Assembly: GCF_003711515.1 (NCBI RefSeq)
Contig: NW_021167081.1
Coordinates: forward strand, 4,449,166 to 4,513,165
Direction of reading: 5' to 3'
Length of the DNA stretch: 64,000 bases
DNA from: Sodiomyces alkalinus F11
Taxonomy: Eukaryota; Ascomycota; Sordariomycetes; Glomerellales; Plectosphaerellaceae
In this document: in pieces, positions 1-11,920 of the stretch
Numbering within the stretch: position 1 is the first letter of the stretch
Layout of the letters: every line of letters begins with the position of its first letter
Position numbers and translations under genes: made by a program
Notes under the pieces: generated by a model
The model's input: only the letters and a program-made list of their open reading frames with translations
The model's database searches: none
What the model was told of the DNA's origin: nothing

Positions 1-3000
1 TACCTCACTAAAAGAATAGCGTTCTTAGATCGAGGCTATTATACAGATAACCTACACTAACCAGGTCTCTAACCTTATTAATCCAGACCTTAAGCAATCC
101 AAACGTCCTTAATAGCTCGAATCCTCGGAACCTCCAGAACTAAAAGAAGGTGACGAAGATAAAACCTAAGATCGTAAGTTTAAGCTGTAGAATACAAAAG
201 AGAATAAATATCAGTAATAGCAATAAGATCTAGCTACTCTTTACGACTACATCGCGAAGATAGTTAATCCTAACCTTAAAGATTAGTACGCAGGGAAGAA
301 AGAGGTTAAAGATATCCTAATCGCCTTAAAGGACTATATTAAACCTACTAACGCTACCTAGAAATCCCTAGTTAAGAAGAGATAGGAAAAATATATATAA
401 AATATTCAGAGGATACCCTATAAGCGTTAGCTATAGGACTTTATATCGCTATACCGAGATTCGAAGCTCTATAGCATTAGATCTTCTAATACTAAGGAAG
501 ATTAACTCGACGCGTTTTTTAGGGCTATTAGTACTATAGCTCTAGAGTGGTTAAAGGCGCGTTTCCTAAAGATTTTAAGGGACGATAAGGACGACTAACC
601 TATTATCGAAGAGGTTATAAACGAATATACGGTTTAGTTACGCCATAGGCATCCTTATAGACTTAGTAAGAAGCCTATAGTGTTATGATTTTATACGCGA
701 TATTCCTAGGAAAGGATAAGGATAGTAGATAGTAGCCTACTAATCAGGGAGGTTAGTAGTAATAGGGAAAAGAGGGTTCTTTAGTACCTAGGGAATTTAT
801 CTACGATTACGTTAAGATAAGAAGAGCTAAACGCTATTACCTTCTGTGGAGTAGCTACCCGAACGTTAATCCGACGCGCCGCTAAAACGGCTTTACGCCC
901 ACGAAGGAGGTAGTAGAATACTACGACCGCGTTCTTAAGAGCTAGAGTGCTTCTAAGTAAAAGAGGTTTAGAGAGTATATTAAAAAGAATATCGATAAGG
1001 CGAAAAGCAAGGCAACAGAGTCCAAAGCTAAGTCACCAGAGAAAGATTAGTCTAAGGAAGTATCTAATTTCGTTAATAATAAGGAAGAGGATTCTAACGA
1101 TAGCCCTTACGATATATATTTTGCCTCTAATTTTATAGGTAAAAAGGTGCTATTAAATACCTCTTCAACCTCGCTATCGGTCTTCTCGCTACTATAGACT
1201 AAATAGGTGGTTAGTAACGACCTTTTTAATTAGTTATTAATCGATTCTGGGTCCCTAAGGCATATAACCAATTAACACCACCTACTCAAGGACTTCCAAC
1301 CTACTACCACTATCATCAGACTTTAAACAGGTAGCCGCATCTATAATTCAGTAAAGGGGTACGGCACGCTATATCTTTAGGTTAGAAATACTAAAGGTCA
1401 TCCTTACACCTTATATTAAAGAACGTAGCATTTCTAGATAGATATCCTATAACACTACTTACCATACACAGGTTAGAGAAGGATTAGAACGCTATTTTTA
1501 TAACCGGCAGAGATATCTTAGTAATAAATCGACGTACCTACCTACTATTATCCAATATTAACGGTTACTATACCCTTAAACCGACAGAGGACACGCTATA
1601 ACGCCTATAGCAATAGCAGAGGTATTTCAACAGCTCGAGGGAACCAAAGCCTATTTTTGAAGATTGCGGACAAGTGGAAGAGACGAAAGTCACGAAAAGC
1701 AGTGGAACAATAAGATCGGTAACAATGGAATTATAAGGTAGGATTTCTGCGCGCGTATAGATTGTGTAAAAGCGATAAAGAAGAAGAACAAAGGAAGGAA
1801 GAACCGAACTGAGGGGACGGGTTAATATCCTTTGTTCTTTCCTTCTTTGTAAGAGAATTAAGATCGTAATAATAATATAATCCTTTGTCTAAGACGTAAT
1901 CCTTTGTCTAGGCATGCGGGGAAGATATCCTTTATTCGAGTATAAAGGTACTCGAAGGATATACTCGAAGGATATTATTAGTAATATCAACACCTATAAG
2001 CGTAGCGGACGTCCGTTTATAGTATAAGAGGCTTGGGCACGCTAACCCTTAATAACTGGCGCAGCTATTAAATGGCTATATAGGAGGTATTCTAGCTTTA
2101 AAAGGAGGAGCGGCACCTTTAGTGGTAGACTATAAGGCTTGCGCTATTAGTAAGGTAAAAAGGATAGTATCACGACATCCACCTACCCATAGGCTAATAA
2201 AGCCTTTTTAGAGGATTAAGGGGGATCTATTTTCTATAGATACTACCGCTAACGGCGACGATATAGTTACCCTATTCCACGACCCCTGTACGCATAAGAA
2301 TATAACTAGAATAATACCAGGGCGTAAATATATACTATCCTCGATAGCTAACTTCGAACTCTTCTTATAAAGGCAGTATAGGCTGCATATTAGTATAATC
2401 AGAGTTAACGGCAAAAGGGCGCCATAAAAAAAGCTAAATAACTAGTCTTTAGATCGTGGTATCCTGCTAGAAAGATCAGCTCTATATATAGCCGTATAGA
2501 ACGCTAACGCCGAATAGTATAAGGGTATTATCTTAGCTATCGCGAGGATACTAGTAAAGGTATTAGGCTTCTATTAGGATTTATAGCTAGATATTATTAT
2601 AGCAGTCACGTACCTATATAACCGGATTCCACGCAGGGATCTAGGCTAGTAAACCCCCGAGGGAGCGTTAAACGCGTGGCTATAAAAAAAGGGTATTATT
2701 AACTTCACAGCCAGAACCAATCCCTTAATTACTCACCTAAAAAGGTATAGTTATAAGACGTACGCGATAACTACTAACTACCTACGAGGTTGCTGTAAGA
2801 ATAAGAAGCTAGCGCCGAGAGCGTATATCGGTTATTTAATCGGCTTTAAGGGCACTAATATATTTCGGATTTTAGTTCCTTAATTAGGTGATAGGATCCT
2901 ACGTATAAGAGACGTTGTCTTTAACGAGTCAGTTCTTTATAAAAATAGAGGGAAGGAGCCCAATATACCTATACCTATATAGCTTTTTAAGGAGCTTAAT

Positions 3001-5530
3001 CTACTAAGATTAAAGTCGGATCTATAATCCTTTTAGCATTATAACCGATATTATCGATTTCGGTCTACTTATAGTAATATAGCAGAACTCCACGATAAAG
3101 GCTTTATAAGAGGGAAGGAGGCATTAATAACAACCTTAATTATTAAGATCTAGGGAAGTAGCCGGCGGTGGTGGTAGTAAAGGATTAAAAACCACCACTA
3201 ACGTAAAAACTATCGAAAACGCCTCTAAAAACTAACAGGTTACTAACCAAAAGGCATTATATAGAACGGCTACCACCTCCGCGGCAGGCATAGTGCCTGC
3301 CGTTATGCCTAGCGTTAGTTTTTCCTCTTTGACTACTATTTTATAACCCTCTTTAATAACAGCATTAATTCTACCCTCTTTAATAACCTCTTCTTCGAGG
3401 CCTACTTATACGCCCTTTTCCCCACCTCCTAACAATCCTTAAACGTCTATAACTACGGTGGTTAAACGCAGCGATCAAAAGGAATCTAAAGATACTAGCG
3501 GTTCTTTCTTAGTCTTTTCCTCTACCTTAGGTAAGCCTACCGACGATACCGTCAGAATAGAATTATTATCACCTAACCAATCTCTTCTTAAAGAGGCCAC
3601 TACCACTACCACTACCACTACTCCTTAATCCTCTAATCTATAAGCAGTAACCCTATCTTTAGCAGCTAAGTCTAATCCTACCACTACTACTACTATTACG
3701 GCTTAATAACTAACCTCTCGTTCGCCTACTTTAGCTTTGACGCCTACTCCTATAGGGCGGACTGCTCGTAATCGCTAACCTCCTTCCAGATATAATGATT
3801 ACGTCTCCCACTCTACCTTTAAGAAGCTAAAAAGGGGCTATTACGCCGCGAGATACCTAAGTAACCGTTAAATTAGTCTTAGATACTAAAGAGGCCCTAT
3901 AAGCTATAATAGCTTAGGGTAGCCATATAAGAGATAGATATACTTAGGTTAATAGGCACCTTTAAGGTAGCAGAACTGCCCCAGGGTAGGAACTATACCT
4001 TAGATCTTAAATAGGTCTTTAAGTATAAGGTTAACCCGTTAGGGTACGTTAGTAAGTTTAAGGCGAGGTTATACGTATAAGGCAATTAATAGCCCAAAAA
4101 CCACCTTAACGCCTACGCCTCTAGCCTTATAGGAAGGACCTTTAGGTCGTTAATAGCTACTACTACCTACTTGAATCTACAAACACGTTAGATTAATACC
4201 GTTAACGCCTTTACTAACGCTAACCTTAACAGGGAGATCTATATTAAGGATCCGCCCGACTAGCCGCGACTTTAAGCAGTAAAAGGCATACAGAGCGATA
4301 AGGACCTCGAGGCTCTTTTAAAGCTATCACGACCACCCTCGCGCGGTAGTTAACACCTACGCAGGGCGTTATATAGCCTATTTCGCTCCCCTAAGCTATA
4401 GCACGAATAGCTCTCTTCCGTTTTAGGTAAGTATAACCTAAAGTAACTAACTAAAGACGATTACGTCTTTAAAAGCAAAGAACTAATCGTTTTCTTCTAC
4501 GTGGACGATATTATTCTAATCTATAGGAAGGAATATTAATCTACTACTAATTCTCTTATATAATGGATATAGCAGCACTTTTAATTAAGGGACCTTAGGC
4601 TACTTAAATAGTTCCTAGGGATTAGAGTGGTTTAAGATCGCTAATAACGTCGGCTTTAGCTTTCGCTCGAGAACGATATCACCGAAAAGATTAAGGCTTT
4701 AGGGATAGATTTCCCCTTTAGTGGGCGTAGGGTTAAAAGCCCTCTTCCTTTTTCTAATATTGTAGAACTATCTACTACTGACTAATAAGCCTTTATAGAA
4801 TTAATCTATCTATATCTACGGAAGGTGGGTTCTATTAATTACACGGCCTATTAGACTCGGCCTAATATATCTAAAGCCGCTTCGAGGCTTACCGAATTTA
4901 ATACTAACCCGTTCAAATAGTATCACGATACCGTAGATAGGTATTTAAAGTACCTCACCTCTACTAAGTCCCTATACCTTTACTTTAGACTACGTAATAA
5001 CCACCTATAGCACGCACTTTACTATACTTCTAATACGGCCTTTAGGGATAACCGTAATTACGGCTTAGTATAGCTCCTAAGACTATACTATATTATTCTT
5101 CGGTGGCCTTATAGACTAAAAGATAAATAAGCAAATAAGCGTTATAACCTCTAGCACTAAAGCCGAGCTTATAGCCCTTTCTACTACTACTAGGCAGTAT
5201 ATCGCGATTAGGCGTTTAATTAAGGACCTAACCTTAACCTTTAAAAATAAGCCTTTAACGATATACTACGATAACGACTAAATAAGGATCCTTTTAGAGG
5301 CTCTACGCCCTTAGGTTATATCTGGATTACAATATCTAGATATCCACGCCCTTTAGATCCGATAGGTCGTTTAATGGAAAAAGATCCTAATCGCCTGGAT
5401 CTCGACCTAAGAGATAGTTAGCGATAGGCTAACCAAGGTACTTTCCCTGCAGAAACACAAGGCGTTTATATATCTGCTAGGGATAGAGGTCCTAAGCCAG
5501 GGGGGTTAAGGCAATTCATAAAAGGCGCGG
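1..5530 (+). mobile_element. Ty1/copia retrotransposon A, RIP-killed, 5' end outside window
   Basis: Plus-strand reading through RIP-created stops gives the copia pol order. An aspartic protease motif (LIDSGSLRHITN-like) lies at about 1237-1275, a GAG-pre-integrase motif RLGHAN at about 2030, and the integrase core starting FSIDTTANGDD at about 2230. Reverse transcriptase with FFYVDDIILIY is at about 4490-4530 and an RNase H motif TKAELIALS at about 5155-5180. The order PR-IN-RT-RH separates copia from Gypsy. Stops are almost all TAG/TAA, as expected from C-to-T changes at CpA on either strand. The catalytic DD of RT is still present because the preceding codon is GTG. A short CTACCA-type microsatellite sits at about 3597-3630 in the IN-RT linker. 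No intact ORF remains, so it is non-functional. The 5' LTR must lie left of the window. Family assignment is secure; the boundaries are not. Confidence 0.85.
1620..1990. repeat. Low-RIP spacer with short tandem repeats inside copia A
   Basis: Between the protease/linker part and the RLGHAN motif of copia A lies a stretch visibly richer in CA and TG than its surroundings. From about 1845 to 1980 it holds imperfect tandem units: aatcctttgtctaagacgt is followed by a near copy, and atactcgaaggat occurs twice in a row near 1950-1978. Purine-rich and pyrimidine-rich strings at about 1783-1805 and 1829-1850 are partly complementary and could fold. It may be a small insertion or a diverged linker. 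No protein match was recognised. Confidence 0.4.
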
Positions 5531-5948
5531 TGTTGAGTTTAAAATCTATAGCCTAGATTAACCGTTATTTTTAGTGCCCTTTAGATTAATATTTAGGCAC
5601 CCGTTTTAGACGTTATTTTAGGGTTAATTTATCCACCTATTTTTACACGTTTTTAACGTTTTTAGGCATAAAAAGAGCGCGCTTTTTAATAAGCCATTTA
5701 ACCGTTAGATTAATATCTAAGCTCTATTTTACCCTAGATTTACGGCTTTAATTAAGCAGAATAGTTAGGATAAATCCTGCAGTTCTGGGGGGTTATATGA
5801 GATACCTACAGCCACCTTATCAGGGTATAACTTACGCTATTTCTATACACGGATAGGGTACTTCCGACCGATACATCCACATCGATTTCCCCTCCTTTTA
5901 CCTTAGAGTTAGACATTTCCGCAGAGTACTTTTTACTCTTCTTCAATA
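5531..5948 (+). repeat. Probable 3' LTR of copia A
   Basis: The copia A frame ends just upstream near G-rich runs (an aggggggt run near 5500, then aaaggcgcgg). The sequence then starts TGTTGAG and, 418 bp later, ends TCAATA, which is TCAACA after one RIP change. This gives the TG...CA inverted termini of an LTR. CA-containing unique sequence begins right after 5948. The partner LTR lies outside the window, so neither identity nor a target duplication can be tested here. Confidence 0.4.
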
Positions 5949-6018
5949 CACACACAGATCTTTTGCGTACCTTATTTATGTGCTGACAGCATCTAACAGC
6001 AATAAAAGCTGCATGCTT

Positions 6019-7184
6019 TCAGGTCTCATTTCGGTAAAGGCTATTCTCTATCGCCTCTTCTGTGTCTTGCCCTGCCTTTTCTTCCCATAAGCGACGAAAT
6101 ACTTGCTCGAGTCTCTGGAGCACGTCGTCTTGATTTTGAGCGATCTGGTAGTGTGCTACGAGTCTGTTTCCCATCAGCTTAAGGCCCGCATCCTGCCCAA
6201 GTTCGACGAATCTCGCCGTTGAGCAACCAGCCGCCTTCAAGTCGAGCCAGCACATGTTTGTTTGCACAGGGTAGAGAACCTTTCCCCCGAACCGGGCCCA
6301 GAGATCCTCAATCATCTTGGCGACAATATGCGAGTCTTGCAGCAAACCACCCTCGCCGTTGGGTCCTTTGCCGAACGTCTCGTCCACAGCTACCCTTGCT
6401 GGCGCGGCAACAACCCCTGCTTGTCGTAGGCCACCACCAATAGACTTGCGGATCCATCTCGCTCTGTTGATGATTTCAGAAGACCCGACCAATATACTGC
6501 CAATAGGAGCGCCTAGCCCTTTAGAAAAACAGAGCGACACAGTGTCGCATAAAGAACAGAATTCGACAAGGCTACCAGCTCCGGCTGCAGAGGCCTCCCA
6601 TAGTCGCGCACCATCACAGTGAAGTGCGATGCGATGCTGTCGTGCAAAGGCGGCAATTCGTTTCATCTCTCTGAGGGGCATGATCACACCATTGAGAGTA
6701 TTCTCAAGGGTGATTACCTTCGTGGGACAGGAATGGACGTCCTCGTCGATGCATGCGTTTCGGGCAATATCCTCAAGTGTCAGGTAAATGCCGTTCTCTG
6801 GCATAACGGTTTGAACCAATGCCCCAGTCAGGAAGGATACTCTAGAATAAAAGAGCGTGTTTTTGAGCAGTTAAAAAAGGGTTCGCACAATTACCGTCTC
6901 TGCTAGCTGCAGGGAGGGAATGGATGGACATACCCGCCTGCTTCGTACTGCACGATATGTGAACGATGATCACAGAGGACACCATGTGGTGGCTGGGTAA
7001 GGAGCGACCGGAGGGCAAGCTGATTGCCCATTGTACCCGAGAGCACAAGAAGTGCCGCCTCTTTGCCTGTCAAAGCAGCCATGTGTGCTTCCAGGTCTAT
7101 TGTGGTATGGTCCTCCATGAAGACATCATCCAGCAGAGAGCATCCCTCCACGGCCGAGAGCATCACCGGTGTCGGCGTCGTCAT
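6019..7184 (-). CDS. L-threonine aldolase-like PLP enzyme, two exons
   Basis: Fold-type I PLP enzyme of the low-specificity threonine aldolase family, which cleaves threonine or allo-threonine to glycine and acetaldehyde in the cytosol. Exon 1 is 7184-6934 and exon 2 is 6841-6019; joined they give 357 residues in one frame. Visible family motifs are TTPTPVM near the N-terminus, GKEAALLVLSGTMGNQLA, CDHRSHI followed by YEAGG, ENTLNG, the PLP-contacting HCDGARLWEA, and the lysine in FSKGLGAPIGS. The splice restores YEAGG-VSFLTGA, which fits the family. The start is unsure. The first ATG (7184) leaves out the usual N-terminal FDFRSD-like segment. The frame stays open upstream to a TGA at 7253-7251 but holds no ATG there. 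So either there is a further upstream exon or the N-terminus has decayed. Base composition is normal, with no RIP. Confidence 0.88.
6842..6933 (-). other. Intron of the threonine aldolase gene (92 nt)
   Basis: On the minus strand the donor is GG|GTATGT and the acceptor TTCTAG|A. A TTTAAC branch-like sequence precedes a pyrimidine-rich stretch. Splicing keeps frame and rebuilds the conserved EAGG-V-S-F-L-T-G-A stretch. Without splicing exon 1 runs into TAG after PPCS. Confidence 0.85.
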
Positions 7185-7654
7185 AGTGTCGCCTTGGGAC
7201 AATGAGATGTCAACTTCATTGCCAGCCTGTCCGTAATAGGGACTTACTTCTCAAGTCCACGCCTGCCGGCCCCGTGTGGCCGAGCCACGTGCAACCCGTC
7301 CTGGGCTGGCTGATGACATCTGTTTCAAGATGGGCAAGCACAGAATAAGGTCTGGACCAGCCACGTCCAAAAGGCCACTGGGCTGACTGGTACTGTATGG
7401 ATACTCTGTGGGTGCGACGAAAGAGCCGGCTGAAAGGCTTTGGATAGCGAGGCAGTGTTGCCGACATTCCTGTTGTTGCAGTGCGAACTACCAGGATGAC
7501 TGACGGGGGTTAAGCCTAATAAATGTCGAAGTGTTAAACATTGAAGTTAACTGACGAATATCGAACAGACCATAGTCTTTTCTGTTACGTAACGGGCCGG
7601 ATTACTAAGATTATCATCCGGGTACACGCTTACAGAATCTGCACTATATAAAAT
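7185..7654 (-). promoter_or_regulatory. Upstream region of the threonine aldolase gene
   Basis: Un-RIPed sequence of about 470 bp between the best ATG and the MITE. It presumably contains the promoter, 5' UTR and possibly a missing first exon. A GTAAGT on the minus strand at 7247-7242 looks like a donor, but no matching acceptor at a plausible distance was found. No clear TATA box or factor site is claimed. Confidence 0.35.
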
Positions 7655-8125
7655 GGGCCCTACTAGGGCGCCCGTACAGATAAATATTTTGCCCGTAATA
7701 TGGTGGGGCCCACTAAGCATGATTAGTGACCTAAGTACCAACCTATTTTGTATGTATACTTTAGGTACCTAAACACATAGATACAGGAGTAGAGAGTCAA
7801 TTAAAGGGCAAACACAAACCGAAGCACTAAACCACTATAATCACTATCGCGAACTATCACGATAACCCTACTATTTAAGAAGAGCCGCAGGGTCGTTCTT
7901 CAGCTATTATAATCTGCTATATCGTGGGTTATGTTGGTGCCTTAATTGATGGTGTGCGAAAAAGACGGGTGGGTGGATAAGTTAGAAAAGGTGCTGTATC
8001 TATGTGTTTGGGTACCTAAAGTGTATATATAAAATGGGATGGTACTTAGGTCACTAATCATGCTTGGCGGGCCCCACCATATTACGGGCAAAATACTCAT
8101 CTGTACGGGCGCGCTAGTAGGGCCC
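7655..8125. mobile_element. MITE 1: 471-bp non-autonomous DNA transposon
   Basis: The arms 7655-7786 and 7994-8125 are inverted repeats of 132 bp with roughly 11 mismatches, both starting GGGCCCTACTAG. Both ends are flanked by the 8-bp direct repeat TATAAAAT (7647-7654 and 8126-8133), a clean target-site duplication. An 8-bp duplication and absence of coding capacity fit a hAT-type MITE, though the termini are not a textbook hAT end. The roughly 207-bp core has no ORF. CA/TG are not depleted, so it was not an efficient RIP target or inserted late. It sits upstream of the threonine aldolase gene. Confidence 0.85.
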
Positions 8126-8147
8126 TATAAAATACGGTGGCAGCGGT

Positions 8148-8431
8148 TGTCGCATGGGCAGGACCACGATATGGTCTATAGGGGATCCAGGGGGGATCCA
8201 CTCTATGACTAAGGGCTCCGGATATCGGGGACTTTGGGTATTAGGATATGATAAGGGTGGATACCGGAAAAGACCGGATAGGATCTAAATGATATAGTAC
8301 CTATAATACAGTCTTCACCACCTAAATTAAGGGTATAAGAGACTCTCCTAGATATAACTTAATATAATATATATACACGAGATTTCTGCTTTACTAAGTT
8401 AATTATTTAATTGTCTATTTAATATACGATA
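8148..8431 (+). repeat. 5' LTR of copia B1
   Basis: 284 bp, matching the 3' LTR along its full length. The outer (left) part is little mutated, while the inner part carries many C-to-T and G-to-A changes of RIP type. It begins TGTCGCATGGG and ends TACGATA. Confidence 0.9.
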
Positions 8432-11400
8432 GTTATAAGCCCGGTTTATAACGCCTAAATGATAGATATTAATAAGGCTACGCTTATTCCACTATAAAGA
8501 AGTAATCATATCTATATAAACACTCTTAAATAACTATTATCAACTTAATTAGAGTAATTAAGAGATTAATTAACCAACATATTAATTAACTAACTGATAA
8601 ACGATAATCTAGTAAAGATATTTTCTAGTATATCTAACACCGAATAAAAGGCGGCCGCTACCACTCTCGTTAACTAAAGGGATTAGGTAGTTTAGGAGCG
8701 CGCCGTACGCGGTGAATCGGCCTCCTACTAGGATAACTACCTTAATCTAAAGCTAAGCGATAAGGAGGCTAACGCCTATCTCCTCCTTATACCTATACCC
8801 CCTAACATTCGTAAATACGAAGCCCTTATTATAGACCCTAACGCGGAGGAGGCCACGGCCACTACCGTCACGGCTACTCCGTCTTCTACTATTATACTAA
8901 AGGGCGATAAGGCCACGGATACTATAGAAGGCACGGCTACCACGGCCGCTATTACGGCTACCGGTAAGAAGAAGACGGGCGCCCGCTATAAGGCCACGGC
9001 CACGGCTATACTAAAAAAGCCCCTGACTAGGACGCCTATATCTATTAACGACCTCTCTAAAAAGGGGCGTACGTATTACCTATAAGACCGCCGTGTATAC
9101 CGCGAGGAAAAGGTAGACTACGACGCGTAGTAAAAGGAATTTAACGAGGTATATTCCTATATCGAAGGAACTATCTATACTATATTATATAACCTCCTCG
9201 CCTAGCTATAGAATAATACCGTAAATAACCTATAGGCCTAGATTACCCTCCTATACGCGTACGTAGGACTAATACCTATAGACCTCTATAAGGAAGCCCT
9301 AGTTCTATACTAATACTACAGTACGCCTATAAAGGCTATACCTAAGGATATAGACGCCTAGGTAGTAAGCTAGAAAATAGCGATAATACAGTATAAATAT
9401 ATAGGCGTTATAGAGCTATTAAGCACGGACTATTAGGCTGAAGACGCGTTAAAAGCTATTAGACCTATCGGCTAAGAATAGAGTAATAACTACCTGGTAA
9501 ATAACTATGATAAGATTACGGAAAACGAGCTAACGATTAACGACTTTATAAAGGCTTTACGTGCGGTTCTTAGTAATATAAAGAGCCTATAATCCACCGC
9601 TATAAAGCCTAGAGTCGGGAGAGGCACCTTTAATACCCTTAGGGACCTCCCCGATACTAAGGATACTACTACTACTAATAACGATAATAATAAGAAGCGC
9701 CCTTATAGTGATACGTCCGTAAAGGCTATCCCTCCCGTAATAAGGAGGCTTTATAAGATATACGAAAACACCTATACCACCGCCGCCTATAAGTACGTAA
9801 GGCCGGATATACGCCTTTATACCTAGTATAGCCGTGAAGATATTATAAAGGTTACGGAAAAGAAGATACGTAATTATAGTTTTAATAGCCGCGTAGACAC
9901 CGCGATATAGAAGAGGCGGGAAGCCTTAGGGGCTATTACCGCTAATAAGATAGAGGGAATCTAGGAAGATTAACTCTATAATACTACGCCTACTATAGTT
10001 TATAAAGACCTGTCTATTACTGCGACGGGGAGACTAGGAGCCCCCCTAACCTAGGGGGTAGCGTGTCGTCGTACGATAATACGATTAAGATTATAATAAG
10101 AATAGGGGATATCCGTTTCTATTAACTAAGCTAGAGCGCTATTATACTACGCAATCCTAGACTTAGGATCGTTAATCTATATCTTTAATAATTAAGGCCG
10201 TTTTACGGCCGTTAGACTACCCACGGTTAATTTATTAACGCTTTAGGTGGGTACTTATAAGGCTCCTATCCTCGGATACAGAGATATTAAGCTACGTATA
10301 TAATCTCTATTAGGTATAAAGAGGCTATTACGCCTCCGTGACGTTATATACTATAAGGAATTCGTTACTAATATCGTCTCGGAACGCTAGCTACGCCTAT
10401 AAGGTTACTGCTAGAATACCGTAAATAATACTATTATTAGCTCCGCCGATAACCGGCCTATCTATAAGCTGCTAGATATCCAAGGCTAGTATATAATTAA
10501 GCGCGCGGAAGCCGCGGCCGCTACCGCATTTATAGTCTTAGTAAGGCACCCCCGCGATAACCCGTATAGAAGATCACGATAACCGCGGTAACCGTAGAAG
10601 ACCACGGTATAACGGTGGTATAAACGCCTTGGCTATTATAGCACCGATACTCTTATAAAGATCGTCGACGCTATTTAGGGGGTAAAGATAAAGGGACTAC
10701 GTATAACGGACTATAATGCGTGTGGATAGTCGTAAGTGCCTACGTAGATCCGGCGGATACTATCCTTTTACCCGTTAAAGCCCGGAGAGGCCTTAGCTAT
10801 TAAGTTTTATAATCTAAAAGAGTCGAAATCGCTAGGCCGCCTATATAAGTCTATTATATTCGTTATAGACGTGTTTATAGGTTATACGTGGGATTACTAC
10901 CTATAGAAGAGAGACTAAGGCTTTATCCTATACGCGTTAAAAGAAGTTTTTACCCTGCTTAAGACCTAATTCGATATTAGGCTATATATCCTATAAGCCG
11001 ATTCTAAGATATTTTAGTACCTAGAAGTCGTTGCTTTCCTCGCTGCTAAGGGGGTGGAAGGTTAGCTGTCGGTACTATATTTATAGGATTAGAACAGCGT
11101 TATAGAACAGATTAGAGGTATCGTTAAAAGGAGGGCGAGGGCTATAAGGATTAGGGCTAATCTGTCTATATCTATCTAGTCTAAGATTTTTAAGACTGCT
11201 ATATATCTATATAATAGGACGCCACGATATATTAACGACTAACGAACGCTATACGAAGGCCTACGCGACCGTTAACCTACCCTTATGTACCTGCGAGTAT
11301 GCGGCTATAAAGCCTTTATAAAGACGCGCGATACCTAAGCTAAAAGAAACCGCCTATAGAGGCTAGAACCGAAGGTATAGATCGGTTATTATATCGGATA

Positions 11401-11639
11401 ATAATCCTCGAATAGCTTCCGTATTTAGCTACTACACCTAACGGATATTATCACTATAAGAGATATAGTCTTTAACGAAGATAAGATATTTAACGGCAGG
11501 ATTAAAATGCTATAAGCTATAGCTTCCGCTAAGGAAATCGGGGAACGCCTATAATCTATCCGTATTACCTAATCTAATAAGACCGCGAATAGGCTACTAT
11601 TAAGAGGTATAGCCGTAGACGTATTAGATCTCGAGTCGG

Positions 11640-11920
11640 AAGACTCTAACGCTACCGCTATTACTACGGATACTGCTATTACTATAGGAGAAGACTATAC
11701 TACCGTTATTACTACGGGTAAAGGCGACACTACCGCTATTACCACGGATAACGGCGAGGCCGTCGCTATTACTATAAAAGAGGCCACTACTATTACTATA
11801 GATAAGATTCTAAATCTATAGCCTAATAACTAGGCTATAGATTTAAAACCTCGTAACTCTAACGCTACCGCTATTACCACGGGAGAGGCTACCGCTATTA
11901 CTACGGACACTTCACGGTTT
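11640..11920 (+). repeat. Coding minisatellite in copia B1 linker
   Basis: Degenerate repeats around gctaccgctattactacgg, encoding runs like NATAITTDTAITIG, lie in the integrase-RT linker. The B2 copy carries a differently arranged version at about 34860-35170. This is a length-variable low-complexity linker rather than an enzyme domain. Confidence 0.6.

Noticed and set aside
5490..5530. LTR start immediately after the aggggggt run near 5500
   Set aside because: No TG terminus there; TGTTGAG at 5531 with a matching TCAATA end is a better boundary, though still provisional.
6219..7236. Plus-strand frames opposite the threonine aldolase gene
   Set aside because: Shadow frames; the minus-strand reading has all the conserved motifs and a valid intron.
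7547..7741. 64-codon minus-strand frame
   Set aside because: Half of it lies in the left inverted repeat of MITE 1; no homology seen.
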